A stretch of 64,000 nucleotides of DNA from positions 82,752,001-82,816,000 of the forward strand of contig NC_092339.1 in assembly GCF_046630445.1 (NCBI RefSeq), read 5' to 3'. Position numbers and translations under genes: made by a program. Positions 1 through 11,810 of the stretch are shown one piece after another (position 1 is the first letter of the stretch; each line of letters opens with the position of its first letter). This DNA comes from Rutidosis leptorrhynchoides. Taxonomy: Eukaryota; Streptophyta; Magnoliopsida; Asterales; Asteraceae. Below the pieces are notes generated by a model. It had not been told where the DNA came from. It ran no database searches and was given only the letters and a program-made list of their open reading frames with translations.

Positions 1-49
1 AAATCTTTTTTTTTTTTATATTAGCGTTGCGCTTCCGGCTTATAAGAGT

Positions 50-67
50 TCCCCGGCAGCGGCGCCA
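50..67 (-). other. Primer binding site of element A (tRNA-Asp type)
   Basis: The plus strand reads TCCCCGGCAGCGGCGCCA, which is the 3' end of plant tRNA-Asp (including the added CCA) with one A-to-G difference. On the element's own strand it follows the LTR end by 8 bases. The tRNA sequence is recalled, not looked up. Confidence 0.75.
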
Positions 68-75
68 AAAATACT

Positions 76-2057
76 TGATGTGCAGCGGGGTGTATATAAA
101 ATAGCTTATATTTTACTAGGAAAAACTATTAAATACGATACAATTTTACACAAGATATTTATTTATTTATAGAATGGATATACTTAAACCTTGCTACAAC
201 ACTTATAGGCAGTGTACCTAATCGTACAGTAGTGTAGTTTTTAGTAAGTCCGGTTCGTTCCACAGGGAAATCTTTAAACAAAGCTCAACGCTATATTAGT
301 TTACTTTTATTAAAAATACAAATATATATATAAGTAATATTATTATTATAAAGGGGGGTTTTTACCGTTTAATGACCGGTTTGTCGATTTTAAGACTTTA
401 GTCGCAGTTAAAACCTAATGTAAAATATAAAATAAATACAAGATTTAAATTAAAGCGTAAAGTAAATAACGATAATGAAATTGCGAATAATAAAAATGCG
501 ATAAAATAAAATTGCGATAATTAAAAAGTACGATAATTAAAAGTGCGATTAAATAACAATAAATAAAAGTGCGATAATTAGAAGTGCAATTAAATATAAA
601 ATAAAGGAAATTAAATATGAAATAAAAGAATTATGCTTATTTAAACTTCCGTAATCATGATGTTCGACGTGTTGATTTTAGTTTTATGCCCATGGGTTAA
701 TTGTCCTTTGTCCTGGATTATTTAATATGTCCGTCTGGTTTTTGTCCATAACAGTCCATCAGTCATAAATATAAATTGCAAGTGTCCTTGTCAAATTATT
801 ATTATACCCGAAGTTAAATATTCCAACTAATTGGGGATTCGAATTGTAACAAGGTTTTAATACTTTGTTTAATGAATACACCAGGTTATCGACTGCGTGT
901 AAACCAAGGTTTTACTACTTTGTTAACAATTACACCAATTACCCTTGAATGTAATTTCACCCCTGTTTTAATTATTCTAGTGGCTATTAATCCATTCCCG
1001 TGTCCGGTTAAATGAACGATTATTCGTACATATAAATACCCCGCCCATCGTGTCCGATCGAGTGTATATGGTAATTTATAGGGACGCCCAATTGTAAATC
1101 TTTATATTAACATTAACAAACTTTCATTTAGTTAAACAAATATAAAGCCCATTAATAGCCCATAGTCTAATTTCCACAAGTGTCGTTCTTTTATCCAAAC
1201 CCCAATTATGGTACAAAGCCCAATTACCCAATTTTAGTAATTAGCCCAACATCATGATTACTTCGTTTTAAATAAGCATAATAATAACTTAGCTACGAGA
1301 CATTAATGTAAAAAGGTTGAACATAACTTACAATGATTAAAAATAGCGTAGCGTTACACGGACAGAATTTCGACTTACACCCTTACAACATTCGCTAACA
1401 TACCCTTATTATTAGAATTAAAATTAAAATTAAAATATAAATTATATATATAAATATAAATTTTACGTATGAAGAGGAAGAAAAAGATGATGAATTTTGA
1501 TCAGAATTCGGTTGGCTTTATAGCCAGAGTTGATTTTTGGGGCTCCGCGACTCGCGGCAAAATGCTCTTCAAACTCCGCGAGTCACGGAGATAGAAATTA
1601 CAGCTCAGTCCTTGGAGTTTTCTCTGCCGACGGTTTTTAATATATATATATAATATATATATAATTAATATAATTAATTATATATTATATTATATTTATA
1701 TACATAGTTAACTTGTAATTTTTAGTCCGTTGCGTCGAGTGTTAAGAGTTGACTCTGGTCCCGGTTCCGGATTTTCGAACGTCCTCGCGTACAATTTAAT
1801 ATCTTGTACTTTGCGTTTTGAATCTTGTACTTTTGTAATTTCGAGACGTTTCTTATCAATAATTGGAACCTTTTTGATTGTCTTTTGTACTTTTGAGCTT
1901 TTTGGTCGTTTGCGTCTTCAATTCGTCGAATCTGTCTTTTGTCTTCACCTTTTATTATTTAAACGAATATCACTTGTAAATAGAACAATTGCAACTAAAA
2001 GCTTGTCTTTCTTGAGGAATAATGCTATGAAATATATGTTAGTTTTTAGCATTATCA
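76..2057 (-). repeat. 5' LTR of element A (about 1.98 kb)
   Basis: On the minus strand the LTR begins TGATAATGCTAAAAAC at 2057 and ends ...CACATCA at 76. Inside are an array of degenerate short words around ATCGCAATTTTAATT (about 440-610), an AT-rich block (1640-1705), and a pair of GC-rich imperfect palindromes (1543-1557 and 1574-1590). Small open frames here have no recognisable product. Confidence 0.75.
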
Positions 2058-2062
2058 GAGAC

Positions 2063-3218
2063 CAAATGGCATGACAAGAAATTCGTAACTACCATAACGA
2101 GTCCGAAAAGCGGTTTTGGAGACATCTTCCCCCTTAACCCTTAATTGATGATAACCCGAGCGGAGATCTATTTTTGACTATACACAAGATCCTTGTAGTT
2201 GATCAAAGAGGTCATCGATGCGCGGAAGAGGATATAGGTTCTTAACCGTCAATTTATTTAGTTCACGATAATCAATGCACATTCGTAGGGATCCATCTTT
2301 CTTCTTAACGAACAAAATCGGAGCGCCCCAGGGTGAATGGCTAGGTTGGATAAAACCAAGGTCAAGTATTTCTTGAATTTGACTTTGCAATTCTTGCATT
2401 TCGGATGGGGCAAGTCTATATGGTGCACGTGCTACTGGTGCGGCTCCCGAAATAAGATCGATTTGAAATTCTACCGGTCGATGAGGTGGAAGACCCGGCA
2501 ATTCGTCGGGAAAAACATCGGAAAAGTCACTAACAATTGGCACATCATCGATATGCTTCTCGTCGGTCTCGACCTTTTTAACGTGAGCTAGAATCGCGAA
2601 ACAACCTTTACGAAGGTATTTTTCAACTTTAAGGCACGAAACGAGGTTGAGTCCGGTGCAACTCTTATCGCCATAAACGACCAAGGGTTCACCGTCCTTG
2701 ATAGGAATTTGAATCGCTTTAAGATCACAAAGGATGTAAGATTTCGTTTTGGCTAGCCAATCCATACCAATAATTACATCGAAGCTCCCTAGTTCTATTG
2801 GTATCAAGTCAATTTCAAACTCTTTACCCATTAAGTTTAGTGTACACCCCCGGTAAAATTTGTCGGCACTTAATAGTTTCCCGTTGGCCACTTCAATGGT
2901 ATAAGTAGTATCTAGCAGAAGTGAGGGAGTGCTAAAAGTATGAGTCAAAGTCTTGGATACAAAACTCTTATCGGCACCCGAATCGAATAAACAAGAAACA
3001 TAAGAATTGTTGAGAAGAAACGTACCCGTGACTAGTTCATTGTCATCTCGGGCTTCCTCGGTGTTGATGTTGAAAGTTGGGGTTATCCTTCTTCTTTGGG
3101 CATGCGTTTCTATAATGACCCGTTTGGCCACATTCGTAACAAGTGACCGTCTTTGGTGCATTGGGCTCTTTTCGAGCGACGGGGGCAGCACTCGTGCAAT
3201 TGTTGGCCTAATGACCAA
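2063..3218 (-). pseudogene. Element B protease and N-terminal reverse transcriptase (broken)
   Basis: This is the aspartic protease and the first part of reverse transcriptase of a Ty3/gypsy polyprotein. Visible motifs are the protease active site in [13 protein letters not shown], the protease-end signature [12 protein letters not shown], and the RT entry region with [23 protein letters not shown] stop at 2178-2180 replaces the Tyr of the usual VYSKIDL motif. Past it the same frame continues through [10 protein letters not shown] to MPFGL, where element A interrupts it at 2058. The frame is also shifted between the zinc knuckle and the protease (about 3100-3215). The catalytic YxDD motif would lie beyond the break. 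Confidence 0.85.
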
Positions 3219-4134
3219 CTCCTTGGCATCGGTGGCAAATTAGCTTGCCACATTCACCCGAATGGTGCTTGTGACATTTGTTGCAAAAAGGTTGAGTTCC
3301 GGCATAACCTTTCTTGCCGTCGTTGTTGAAAGGCTTTTTGTAGTTGTTGTTGTAGTTGTTTGATGGAGTGGCTTCCCATTTTCTTTTGCCACCCGATTTA
3401 TCTTCGGCCTTAGGTGCCGGTACAATGATTTTGTCTATCGTCTCTATTAATTGACGGGCCATATCCAAAGCTCGTTGTAGGTTGGCGGGTTTGGATGCCA
3501 TTACTCCTTGTTTGATGCTTTTTGGGAGGCCATCCATGTAAAGTTCGACTCGGAGGGATTCGGGAGTCACAAGAGCCGGACACATTAAGGATAACTCGGT
3601 AAACCGTTGATTATAAGCCTTGAGGTCGTTCCCGACCGCTTTTAGCGTTCTTAGCTCTTGTTCGAGCTTTCGGGTCCCTTCACGAGGAAAGTATTCGACG
3701 ATCATCTTTCCCCTTAAATCGGCCCAAGTGAGGGCGTGAGCTTCATCGGTACCCACCGATTGTACATAGGAGTTCCACCAAGTGAGAGCGATACCGGAAA
3801 AAGTGTGGGTGGAAAATTTGACCTTGTCTTGGTCCCGACAACCGCTTATGCTAAAGACGGCTTTCGTTTGTTCAAACCATCAGGTGAGAGTAACCGGTCC
3901 CCCGGTTCCATCGAAACTATGAGGTTTGCACCCCATGAAAGCTTTGTAGGAGCATCCCTCATTTGAATTACCGGCTCCATTGTTGTTGTTGTTGTTGTTG
4001 TGGTTTGAGTTGTTGTTATTATTGTTGTTGTTGTTGGATGAGTGACCGGCCATGGCCGCATCTACGACGGTAGCTATCATCCGTTCGAGAGCTTGTTCGG
4101 GAGTTTCATTTCGGCGTACACGACGAGGAGCCAT
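3208..4134 (-). pseudogene. Element B gag (broken)
   Basis: This is the gag capsid/nucleocapsid of a Ty3/gypsy element. The start chosen is the ATG at 4132-4134, giving MAPRRVRRNETPEQALERM. An Asn run encoded by AAC/AAT repeats follows (about residues 36-60), then the retrotransposon gag core with ALTWWNSY and YFPREGTRKLEQELRTLK, and a CX2CX4HX4C-type zinc knuckle near the end. A TGA at 3878-3880 interrupts the frame just before WFEQTKAVF, and the frame ends early in the zinc-knuckle region. The PBS lies about 410 bases upstream. This copy cannot make full-length Gag. Confidence 0.85.
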
Positions 4135-4557
4135 TGTTCCTTCAAGACACAAGAATATCATTGATTAGTATTCTCAATAATACTAACCGTGATATAGAAT
4201 AAAGATAAAGAGAAGTTTTTCCTCGACTCGCCTTAAATTCTTTATGTCATAATGTCGGAACGTTCATATGAGTCACCGTAATATAATCCCGGCAATTAAA
4301 TTACCCTGATTCATGTGTGCATTCGACATTATTCTATAAGGTCAAGGTGGCGTGTTAATCAAATTAAACAACGTGAGATCAAGATAAAACAAGAGTTAGT
4401 TATGAGTAGAAAATTCGACTATAAATGCACAAATAGTCAAGTAATCCCTACTTCAAGTCTATATGCCGGTTGTAGTCTAGATTCACTAATGTACCCTATG
4501 ACTCGGGGTTGACACCAATGAACTCTAAATCCCTACAACCAATGCTCTGATACCATC
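4135..4557 (-). other. Leader and primer binding site of element B
   Basis: This is the untranslated stretch between LTR and gag. TGGTATCAGAGC at 4544-4555 (minus strand) matches the complement of the initiator-Met tRNA 3' end and lies 2 bases from the LTR. No other gene is seen. Confidence 0.8.
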
Positions 4558-6937
4558 TGTAGCGACCCGACAAAATCATCATTGACGGCGCCGTCTACTT
4601 AGGTCCCATTACATGGTCATAAGTCCTTAAAACAACGTTTGACCAAAAGTATGTCGCATTCATTTCAAAAGTAAAGTTTGTTTCAAAGTTTACAAGAATT
4701 GTTCAACCAAAAGTTACGATACAAAGTTATAAGTACAGTGAAACCTATGTGACGCAATTTTAAATAAAGCCAAAAGACGCTCCACGAATGCATGTATACT
4801 CAACATCCAATGCAAGTATCAAAATAATGAGCGGAAGCATGTTTCACATATCGTTCAAAGACCTGAGAAAAACATAGAAATCTGTCAACGAAGACGTTGG
4901 TGAAATCATAGGTTTAAGTAAATAAGTGAGTAAAAGTAAGTCGAACCACAAGATTTGCAACATTGATAAAGTAGTAGTACATTCTAAAAGTTAATATTCA
5001 CGAGCACCCAATTATCAAGGCTTAACATTCCGTCCGTTGAACCCCATCATAATAGTGCTAGAACAACACTGTTTCTCGAAAATATATTTCATCCATAGAC
5101 GGTAGCGAACCGTCCGAGATGAGGGTTTGTCAAACCCATATGGCCATACAACATAAGTTCATGCCTACACTTACACCGTGCAAGTGTAACTAATGATAAT
5201 CGAATTGAGGATTTCGTTCTAAACTCGTATGTAGAATGTTTGTTTTCCTGTACTTGTGTTCACTTAGTTAAAAAGAAACGTTTATGTTTTCTCATCCCAA
5301 ATATAAGTTCAAAAGAGTAAAAGTGGGACTATGATCTCACCTTGAGTGCAAGAGTGTAGTAGTACTTCAACAAGTAAATGTGCAAAGAACAATGCTAGTC
5401 TTGACCTAAACAAATAGGTTGTATCAATAATGGTAAACACGGTTGGTCAAAAATGCTCATTTAGTCCTATGGCTAGTTACGACTCGATTATGTAGCATGT
5501 GAATCAATTTGTCAAGTTTCATGCAAGATACAAGTATACAAACAAGTTAGAATGGTTGCACAAACATTTGGTTAAGTTTGACTAAAAGTCAAATTTTGGT
5601 CAAAGTCAAAGTCAACAAAAAGTCAACACGTTCGGGTCGGGTCCCGAACTATTTTTCTAAGCTAGTTTTTCATATATAAGCATGTTAGAACAAGTTACAT
5701 GTGAATCGGAGGTCCCTAGCATAGCAAACATTTTCGTGACAAAAACCACTTTGATCAGAATTCTGCCAGGCCATGTGCGCGCCGCGCACAGATAGGGGTG
5801 CGCGCCGCGCACTCAGGTTTCCAGCTATTTTTCAGTTTTAAAATTTTATGCACGATCCAAACTCTTTTTCAACACAATTTATGAAGCAAAAACGGCAAGA
5901 ATGCATATCATAGATCATTGGAAAGCTATTTTAACAAATGATTCAACTAACCACATGTCATTAAACAATCCCCATCATTTACAACAACCAAATTCACATT
6001 GAATGACCATTTAATGTCTAACAATAATACTTCAAGTTCATAAATGCACATTCATGATTCAAGCAATCAATTCACATGTTTGATATGCCGTTTCGAAGGT
6101 AATTAAACGCGCAAAACAACTAAACACTTACAAACAACATTGTAAAGCAATTAATGCATCAAAAATTCATTTTTCTTCTATCAAACCCTAACTCAAAATC
6201 TCAAATTTAGCAATTATGTTTATGAAGCTAATCCATGCCAACCTTCATACCAAATTGAAGCTAGTGATGCTAGTAACACATTTAAAACATGAACTTTAAC
6301 AATTTAACAACATTTAATCTTCCAAAATCAAAGATTAAGCAAACCCATTTTCAAGTGTTCAAACTAGTTACTCAAAACAACAAATCGAACAAACAAAACA
6401 TATATTCATGTTATACACGAGCCATAGACACTAATTAACACTTTTATAATTCAAAAACATCAAGAACACCAAATCTAGTGATTTTAGAAAGTTACCCAAA
6501 TGAGATGAAATTGGTATCAAGTTGTAGAGGATGAAGAGAGGATTCCAAATATGTAATTTGTTTTGATGTTTGCTTCTTGATCCGGATTTAGATGATGAAT
6601 GAATGAATTTGGTAAATGTGTGTGTGTTCTTGCTAGAGAGAAAGAGAGAGAGATGGAGATGATTGAATGGTGGTGATTGGGGTGGACTAGTTGACCTAGT
6701 CAACTAGTTTGCCCCGTGTCAACTTTAGTCCCTCGAGTTTAAAAGCGGGTATGTGATTTAACCGAACGAACATTTTAAATATGCGAGAGTAAACGGGAGT
6801 TGTTATAATTAAATAACGAAAATATTAAGAACGTTAGCTAACGAAGGATACGAATCTATATACGGAAGATATTATTTAAAATAAAAAGACGGACGTTAAA
6901 AATTATTTAACGGGAAAAAAAAATGCGGGATGTTACA
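4558..6937 (-). repeat. 5' LTR of element B (about 2.38 kb)
   Basis: It is bounded by TGTAGCGACCCG at 4558 and ATGTTACA at 6937 (plus strand). Two identical 15-base palindromes, GTGCGCGCCGCGCAC, lie at 5775-5789 and 5798-5812, an island of GC in an AT-rich LTR. A 90-codon open frame at 6431-6703 has no recognisable domain and is probably chance. Confidence 0.8.
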
Positions 6938-7184
6938 CATCCTATGAATACATGTGAGTTTGATAGTAACACATTACACCATATCAAATACTCACATTTG
7001 TCTTAGTTTGATGTTACTCCCGTATCATCAATCGACAATGGAAATTTAGAATAAGTCATTATTCATGGATTTAAACATGCAAATATAGAACACAGTAATT
7101 ATGAATAAAAACGATCATATCACAATATATCAATTCATTACAAATAAAAACTGCTTTCATGTTCCAATTATTCAAATACTAAAA
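6938..7184 (-). other. 3' noncoding part of copia element C
   Basis: This is AT-rich sequence between the RNase H stop and the insertion point of element B. No gene or clear polypurine tract was recognised. Confidence 0.5.
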
Positions 7185-8498
7185 TTACATAAAACTATTA
7201 GCTGGTCTAAGCCCAATGTTCCTAGAATGCTCGACATGCTTGGTACAAGACATTGGCTTTGTGAACGGGTCAGCTAGATTGTCTTCTGTTGGAAACTTTT
7301 GAATACGTACGTCATCTCTCTCTATAACTTCACGTATGTAGTGAAATTTTCGAAGGATGTGTTTGGCACCACGTAGAACTCCTGGTTCATTTGCTATTAC
7401 TATAGCACCAGTATTGTCGCAATACATGTCCATGGGATTTTCAATACTGGGAACAACGCCAAGCCCAGATATGAACTTTCTGATCCAAACAGCTTCCTGA
7501 GCAGCTTCAGATGCAGCAATGTATTCTGATTCTGTGGTAGACATCGTTGTAGTGCTCTGCTTCGAGCTTCTCCAGTCAACCGCGCCTCCGTTCATAACGA
7601 AAACGTAGCCAGATTGTTATCGACTATCATCTCGATCAGTTTTGAAACTAGCATCAGTGTAACACTTTATGCTCAGTTCATCGAAACCTCCGTAAACTAA
7701 GAACATATCTTTAGTGTTTCGCAAATACTTTAATATATTCTTTACAGCAGTCCAGTGACTATCACCTGGATTCTGTTGGTATCGGCTCATCATATTAAGA
7801 GCGAAAGAAACATCTAGTCTAGTGCACTGTGCACCTCATAGCATACATGATGGATCCAATAGCTGAAGCATATGGAACCCCAGTCATTCGCTTCACCTCT
7901 TCGGGTGTAGAGGGGGATTGACTCTTACTCAACACCACATTTGGTTGCATCGGAAGGCTACCTCGCTTGGAAGCTTCCATCTTAAATCGCTTTAAGATTT
8001 TGTCAACATATGCACTTTGACTTAGACCTATTAACCGCTTAGATCTGTCTCTATAGATCTTGATTCCTAGGATATACGCTGCATCTCCCAGATCTTTCAT
8101 AGAGAAACATTTTCCAAGCCAGGACTTAACGTCTTGTGGCGTTGAAATATGATTTCCCATGAGTAATATGTCATCAACATATAAGATCAGAAAGACTTTA
8201 ACGCTCCCACTAGCTCTCATGTACACACATGGCTGGTCAAGGTTTTGTGAGAAACCAAACTCTTTGATTTTCTCATCAAACTTCTTGTTCCAACTCCTTG
8301 ATGCTTGCTTTAATCCATAAATGGATTTCTGAAGCTTGCATACTTTATTAGGATACTTGGGATTCACAAACCCTTCAGGTTGCACCATATATACGTCCTC
8401 GCTAAGGTGACCATTCAGGAATGCGGTTTTGACATCCATTTGCCAAATATCATAGTCATAGTACGCTGCTATAGCTATGAGTATCCTAATAGCTTTAA
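7185..8498 (-). pseudogene. Element C reverse transcriptase (C-terminal part) and RNase H (broken)
   Basis: The segment 8439-7819 holds the copia RT core: WQMDVKTAFLNGHLSEDVYM, KSIYGLKQASRSWN and the catalytic YVDDILLMGN. It ends in GSIMYAMRCT, where a short repeat of GTGCAC shifts the frame. The RNase H part (7595-7185) carries MSTTESEYIAASEAAQEAVW, and a TAA at 7617-7619 lies just upstream of it. The product would copy the element's RNA and degrade the template. It continues across the Helitron at 8499-9124 into the RT N-terminus. Confidence 0.9.
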
Positions 8499-9124
8499 CT
8501 AGTTGTGGAGCCCTCGCTTCGCGCCGGGGGCTCCGTTTTGAATGCGAGTTAAAAAAAAAGTCTTGATCTATTTTGTAAAAAAGAATGTTTTTTCGACATC
8601 TAACATTGAAGGGTTGTTCCTTTTGTGAAAGTTGCTTCTTTTGGCGTTCGGGTTTTATTTTAAAAAAAAGTTAGTAAAGTGGGGGTTCGATTTGTATTTT
8701 AATAAAAGTTAGGGAGTTAAGTTTGTGAAATTTGAAAAAAATTTACGTATAAAGTGGGAGTTCGATTTGTATTTTAATAAAAGTTAGGGGTTAAGTTTGT
8801 GAAAATTGAATATTAGTAAAAAAAAAAAAAAGTTAGTAAAGTGGGTGTTCCATTTGTATTTTAATAAAAGTTAGGGGGTTAAGTTTGTGAAATTTGAAAA
8901 AAATAGACGTATAAAGTGGGGGTTCCATTTGTATTTAATAAAAGTTAAGGGGTTAAGTTTGCGAAAAGTTAGGGGGTTAAGTTTGTGAAATTTGGAAAAA
9001 ATAGACGTATAAAGTGGGGGTTCCATTTGTATTTTAATAAAAGTTAGGGGGTTAAGTTTGCGAAAAGTAGAAAAAGGAATAGTACTATTCATTTCGCCTA
9101 TACCTTTTAGATGTAGGTATATAA
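8499..9124 (-). mobile_element. Non-autonomous Helitron (626 bp) inside the copia RT
   Basis: On the minus strand the 3' end has a hairpin whose arms are GGAGCCC and GGGCTCC around a GC-rich loop, then ACAACTAG followed by host T. This is the CTRR-T ending with an upstream hairpin expected of Helitrons. The 5' flank is A and the element begins TTATATACC; the usual TC start is TT here. Taking the ends this way, the flanking RT codons rejoin in frame with no target duplication, as expected for A/T insertion. It encodes no Rep/helicase and is filled with a minisatellite. Confidence 0.75.
8670..9075 (-). repeat. Minisatellite of about 80-100 bp inside the Helitron (about 5 copies)
   Basis: Five head-to-tail units begin at about 8675, 8752, 8837, 8912 and 9011. 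Each contains AAAGTGGGGGTTC, then ATTTGTATTTTAATAAAAG and TTAGGGGGTTAAGTTTG. Unit lengths differ through small indels. Confidence 0.85.
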
Positions 9125-10892
9125 TGTCCGCCACTGGAGAAAAGGTCTCTTCATAATCAACCCCGTAGGTTTGAGTATAACCTTTTGCTACCAAGCGGGC
9201 CTTAAAGGTGTGTACATTTCCGTCCATGTCGGTCTTCTTCTTGAAGATCCATTTACACCCAACAGGCTTGCTGTTTGGTGAGAGATCAATCAAGCGCCAA
9301 ACTTGATTATATTTCATGGACTGCATCTCTACATTCATAGCATCTTGCCATTTATCAGATTCGGGATCTGGCAACGCAGCTTTGTAATTAGCGGGTTCAC
9401 CCAGATCCCCTAATTCTAGGTCCTCTATCGTAACCATAAGGTTTAACCTTTCAGGTGGACGAGAGGTTCTACTAGATCTACGAATGAGTCATGCTTCGTC
9501 CTGTACCTCGACACTTTCATGTTGAGGCTCAGTACGAATTTCGCTAGTGCCTTCAGAAGGTAATGTATCTGGTTCTTGAATTTCTTCAAGATCTACAGTG
9601 CTCCCACTTGCTTCCTGTAAGAGGAGACTCTTCTCCAAAAACTCAGCATATCTAGCAGTGAAAACCTTGTTTTCTGCTGGATAGTAGAAGTAGTATCCCA
9701 TCGTTTCCTTTGGGTATCCTACAAAGATACACTTGATAGTTCTGGACTCAAGTTTGTTTGGTGTACCACGCTTCACGTGAGCCTCACAACCCCAGACTTT
9801 CAAGTAAGACAGATTTAGGACCTTCCCATGCCATATTTCATATGGTGTCTTGTTTACCTTCTTGGTTGGAACCATGTTGAGAATGCGTGCAGCAGACTCT
9901 AGAGCATATCCCCAAAAGGATACTGGTAGAGTTGTTAGACTCATCATTGATCGAACCATGTCAAGCAAAGTTCGATTTCTCCTTTCTGACACCCCATTAT
10001 GCTGAGGTGTGTAAGGAGGGGTAAATTGTGAGACAATCCCACGATCTCTCAGATGATCTAAAAACTCTTGACTCATATATTCGCCTCCACGGTCAGACCG
10101 TAGAATCTTAATGGTCTTTTCGAGTTGATTTTCTACTTCATTTTGAAACGCTTTGAACGTTTCAAATACTTCATGCTTATATTTAATCAAGTAAACACAA
10201 CCATATCTACTAAAATCATCAGTAAAAGTAACGAAGTAGGTAGCTCCATCTCTAGACATTGTTCTAAATGGGCCACATACATCAGTATGAATGAGTCCAA
10301 GTAGATCACTCGCCCTTTCAACCTGGTGGGTAAAGGGTTTCTTTGTCATTTTTCCAGATAAACAAGATTCACATATGTCAAACGACTCATTGCCGGTTGA
10401 CTCAAGAAGCCCATCGTGTTGCAGCTTTGTTATGCGTTTCTCGTTTATATGACCAAGACGACAATGCCATAGATATGTGGAATTCAAATCATGCTTGAAT
10501 TTCTTAGAGCTACAGTTAAATATAGAACTTTCGTTTGGAACAAGATTATGCATGTCAATTTCAAAAATACCATCTCTAGGAATAACATTAAAATAAAAAA
10601 TATTATCCTTAGAAACCGAAATACCATAATCTGTGAATACATGATTAAAACCATTATCTTTCAAACGAGAAACTGAAATAACACCTCTAGTAATAGAAGG
10701 TGCATAATGACAATTATCTAAAATAAGAATAAGTCCACTTGGGAGGATGAGCTCATAGCTTCCTATAGCTTAGACAGCTGCACGATCGCCATTGCCAACG
10801 TACAGATCCAAAGCCCCCTTATTCAGCTTCCGAATTTTCCTAAGTCCCTGCATATCATTACAAATATGAGTACCACAACCAGTGTCATTCAC
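9125..10892 (-). pseudogene. Element C protease remnant, integrase and N-terminal reverse transcriptase (broken)
   Basis: The protease remnant (about 10892-10665) shows DTGCGTHICNDMQG and is broken by TAA codons at 10893-10895 and 10770-10772. The integrase (10664-9489) has an HHCC zinc region (HCRLGH ... CESCLSGK) and the catalytic D, D, E residues in HTDVCGPF, SDRGGEY and NGVSERRNRT. A TGA at 9489-9491 interrupts the linker. The same frame then continues into the RT N-terminus ([38 protein letters not shown]), which the Helitron splits. Confidence 0.9.
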
Positions 10893-11810
10893 CTAAGTTT
10901 TATTAGGAAAATTATAGAGTTCTATAACGAAGATACCTGAAGTGCTGGTCGAACTAGCCTTTCCCTTCTTCAACTCTTCCAAGTAAAGCACACAGTTTCG
11001 TCTCCAATGACCAATCTGGCCGCAATGGTGATAAGCCATGCCCTTTGCGGGATGCTCTTTCTTTGCTGGTGGTGGAATTTTCTTCTTAGGTGTGTAAGCT
11101 TGCTTACTCATTCCTTTTGCCTTTCCACTTCCAGCTTGCGGCTTTCTTTTCTGGATTTTACCTTCCTTTATGGTTAAGACTGCAGGAGTCTTCTTTGGTA
11201 GCCCCTTTTCATCTTGCTTAAGCATTGCATGTAGCTCGGGAATGGTCTTTCCCATGCTATGCATATTGTAATTCATTACAAAACCATCATAGTCCTTGGA
11301 TAGTGAAGTAAGTATCAAGTGCACTCCAAGAACTGGTGGCATAGCATAACCTAGGCGCTCCAATTGATCCAGATAGCCTTTCATCTTCAAGACATATTGG
11401 CTAACCGGCTGCCCCAACTCATGTTTGCAAGCGTGAAGCGCTTTCACAGTTTCAAACAATTCCTGTTCTGCCTACTGTTGGAACATCGTCTTAAGTTCCT
11501 CAATCATGTCATATGCATTGTAGTCCATTAAGTTCCTTTGGATCTCAGAGGTCATGCTAGCAAGCATAAGACATGCTACTTCAAGTTGTTCGTTATACTG
11601 CTTAGTATAAGCATTACGAACAGTAGCACTGGCAGTTTCAGGTGGTGCTTCAGGTAAAGGATTTTCCAGATGGGGCAACTTCCTTTCAGACTTAAAGACA
11701 ATCTGAAGGTTTCGATACCAGTCAATGAAGTTGTTACCATTCAATTTTTCCTTCTCAAGGATTGACCTTATGGTCATGTTGTTTACGGATTGAATTGCGT
11801 TTGATGTCAT
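10893..11810 (-). pseudogene. Element C gag (broken by one stop)
   Basis: This is a copia-type gag. It starts at the ATG at 11808-11810 (MTSNAIQSVNNMTIRSILE). WYRNLQIVFKSERKL, ACLMLASM and LKTMF mark the capsid-like core. A zinc knuckle (YHHCGQIGHWRRNC; the first Cys has become His) lies near residue 265. An in-frame TAG at 11472-11474 lies after LKTMFQQ, and the frame resumes at once with AEQELFETVKA, consistent with a single CAG-to-TAG change. Gag would normally coat the element's RNA in cytoplasmic particles. Confidence 0.85.

Larger units (their letters stand above)
1..2057 (-). mobile_element. Element A: right arm of a Ty3/gypsy-type LTR retrotransposon with a tRNA-Asp primer site
   Basis: Only the 5' LTR and about 75 bases of the internal region are in the window; the rest runs off the left edge. 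Read on the minus strand, an LTR with TG...CA ends is followed 8 bases later by an 18-base match to the 3' end of plant tRNA-Asp. That primer is typical of Athila/Tat-type Ty3/gypsy elements (family knowledge). The LTR starts exactly where the reverse-transcriptase reading frame of element B stops, so A was inserted into B; the B bases next to it are GAGAC. No protein-coding part of A is visible, so its lineage rests on the primer site alone. Confidence 0.75.
2058..6937 (-). mobile_element. Element B: 5' half of a chromovirus-like Ty3/gypsy retrotransposon
   Basis: On the minus strand the order is LTR (6937 to 4558), initiator-Met primer site, leader, gag, protease, start of reverse transcriptase. 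The element is cut at 2058 by insertion of element A; the rest should lie beyond the left edge. LTR ends are TGTAACATCCCGC... and ...GGGTCGCTACA. It sits in the 3' noncoding part of copia element C; the bases to its right are CATCC. The reading frames are broken, so this copy is dead. The gag-protease-RT content fits the Tekay/Del group, but the integrase and chromodomain that would prove it are not visible. Confidence 0.8.

Noticed and set aside
1730-2074. 114-codon plus-strand frame at the end of A's LTR
   Set aside because: It crosses the LTR boundary into element B, so it cannot be a native gene of either.
6431-6703. 90-codon Ser/His-rich frame in the LTR of B
   Set aside because: No recognisable domain; lies in LTR sequence and ends without conservation evidence.
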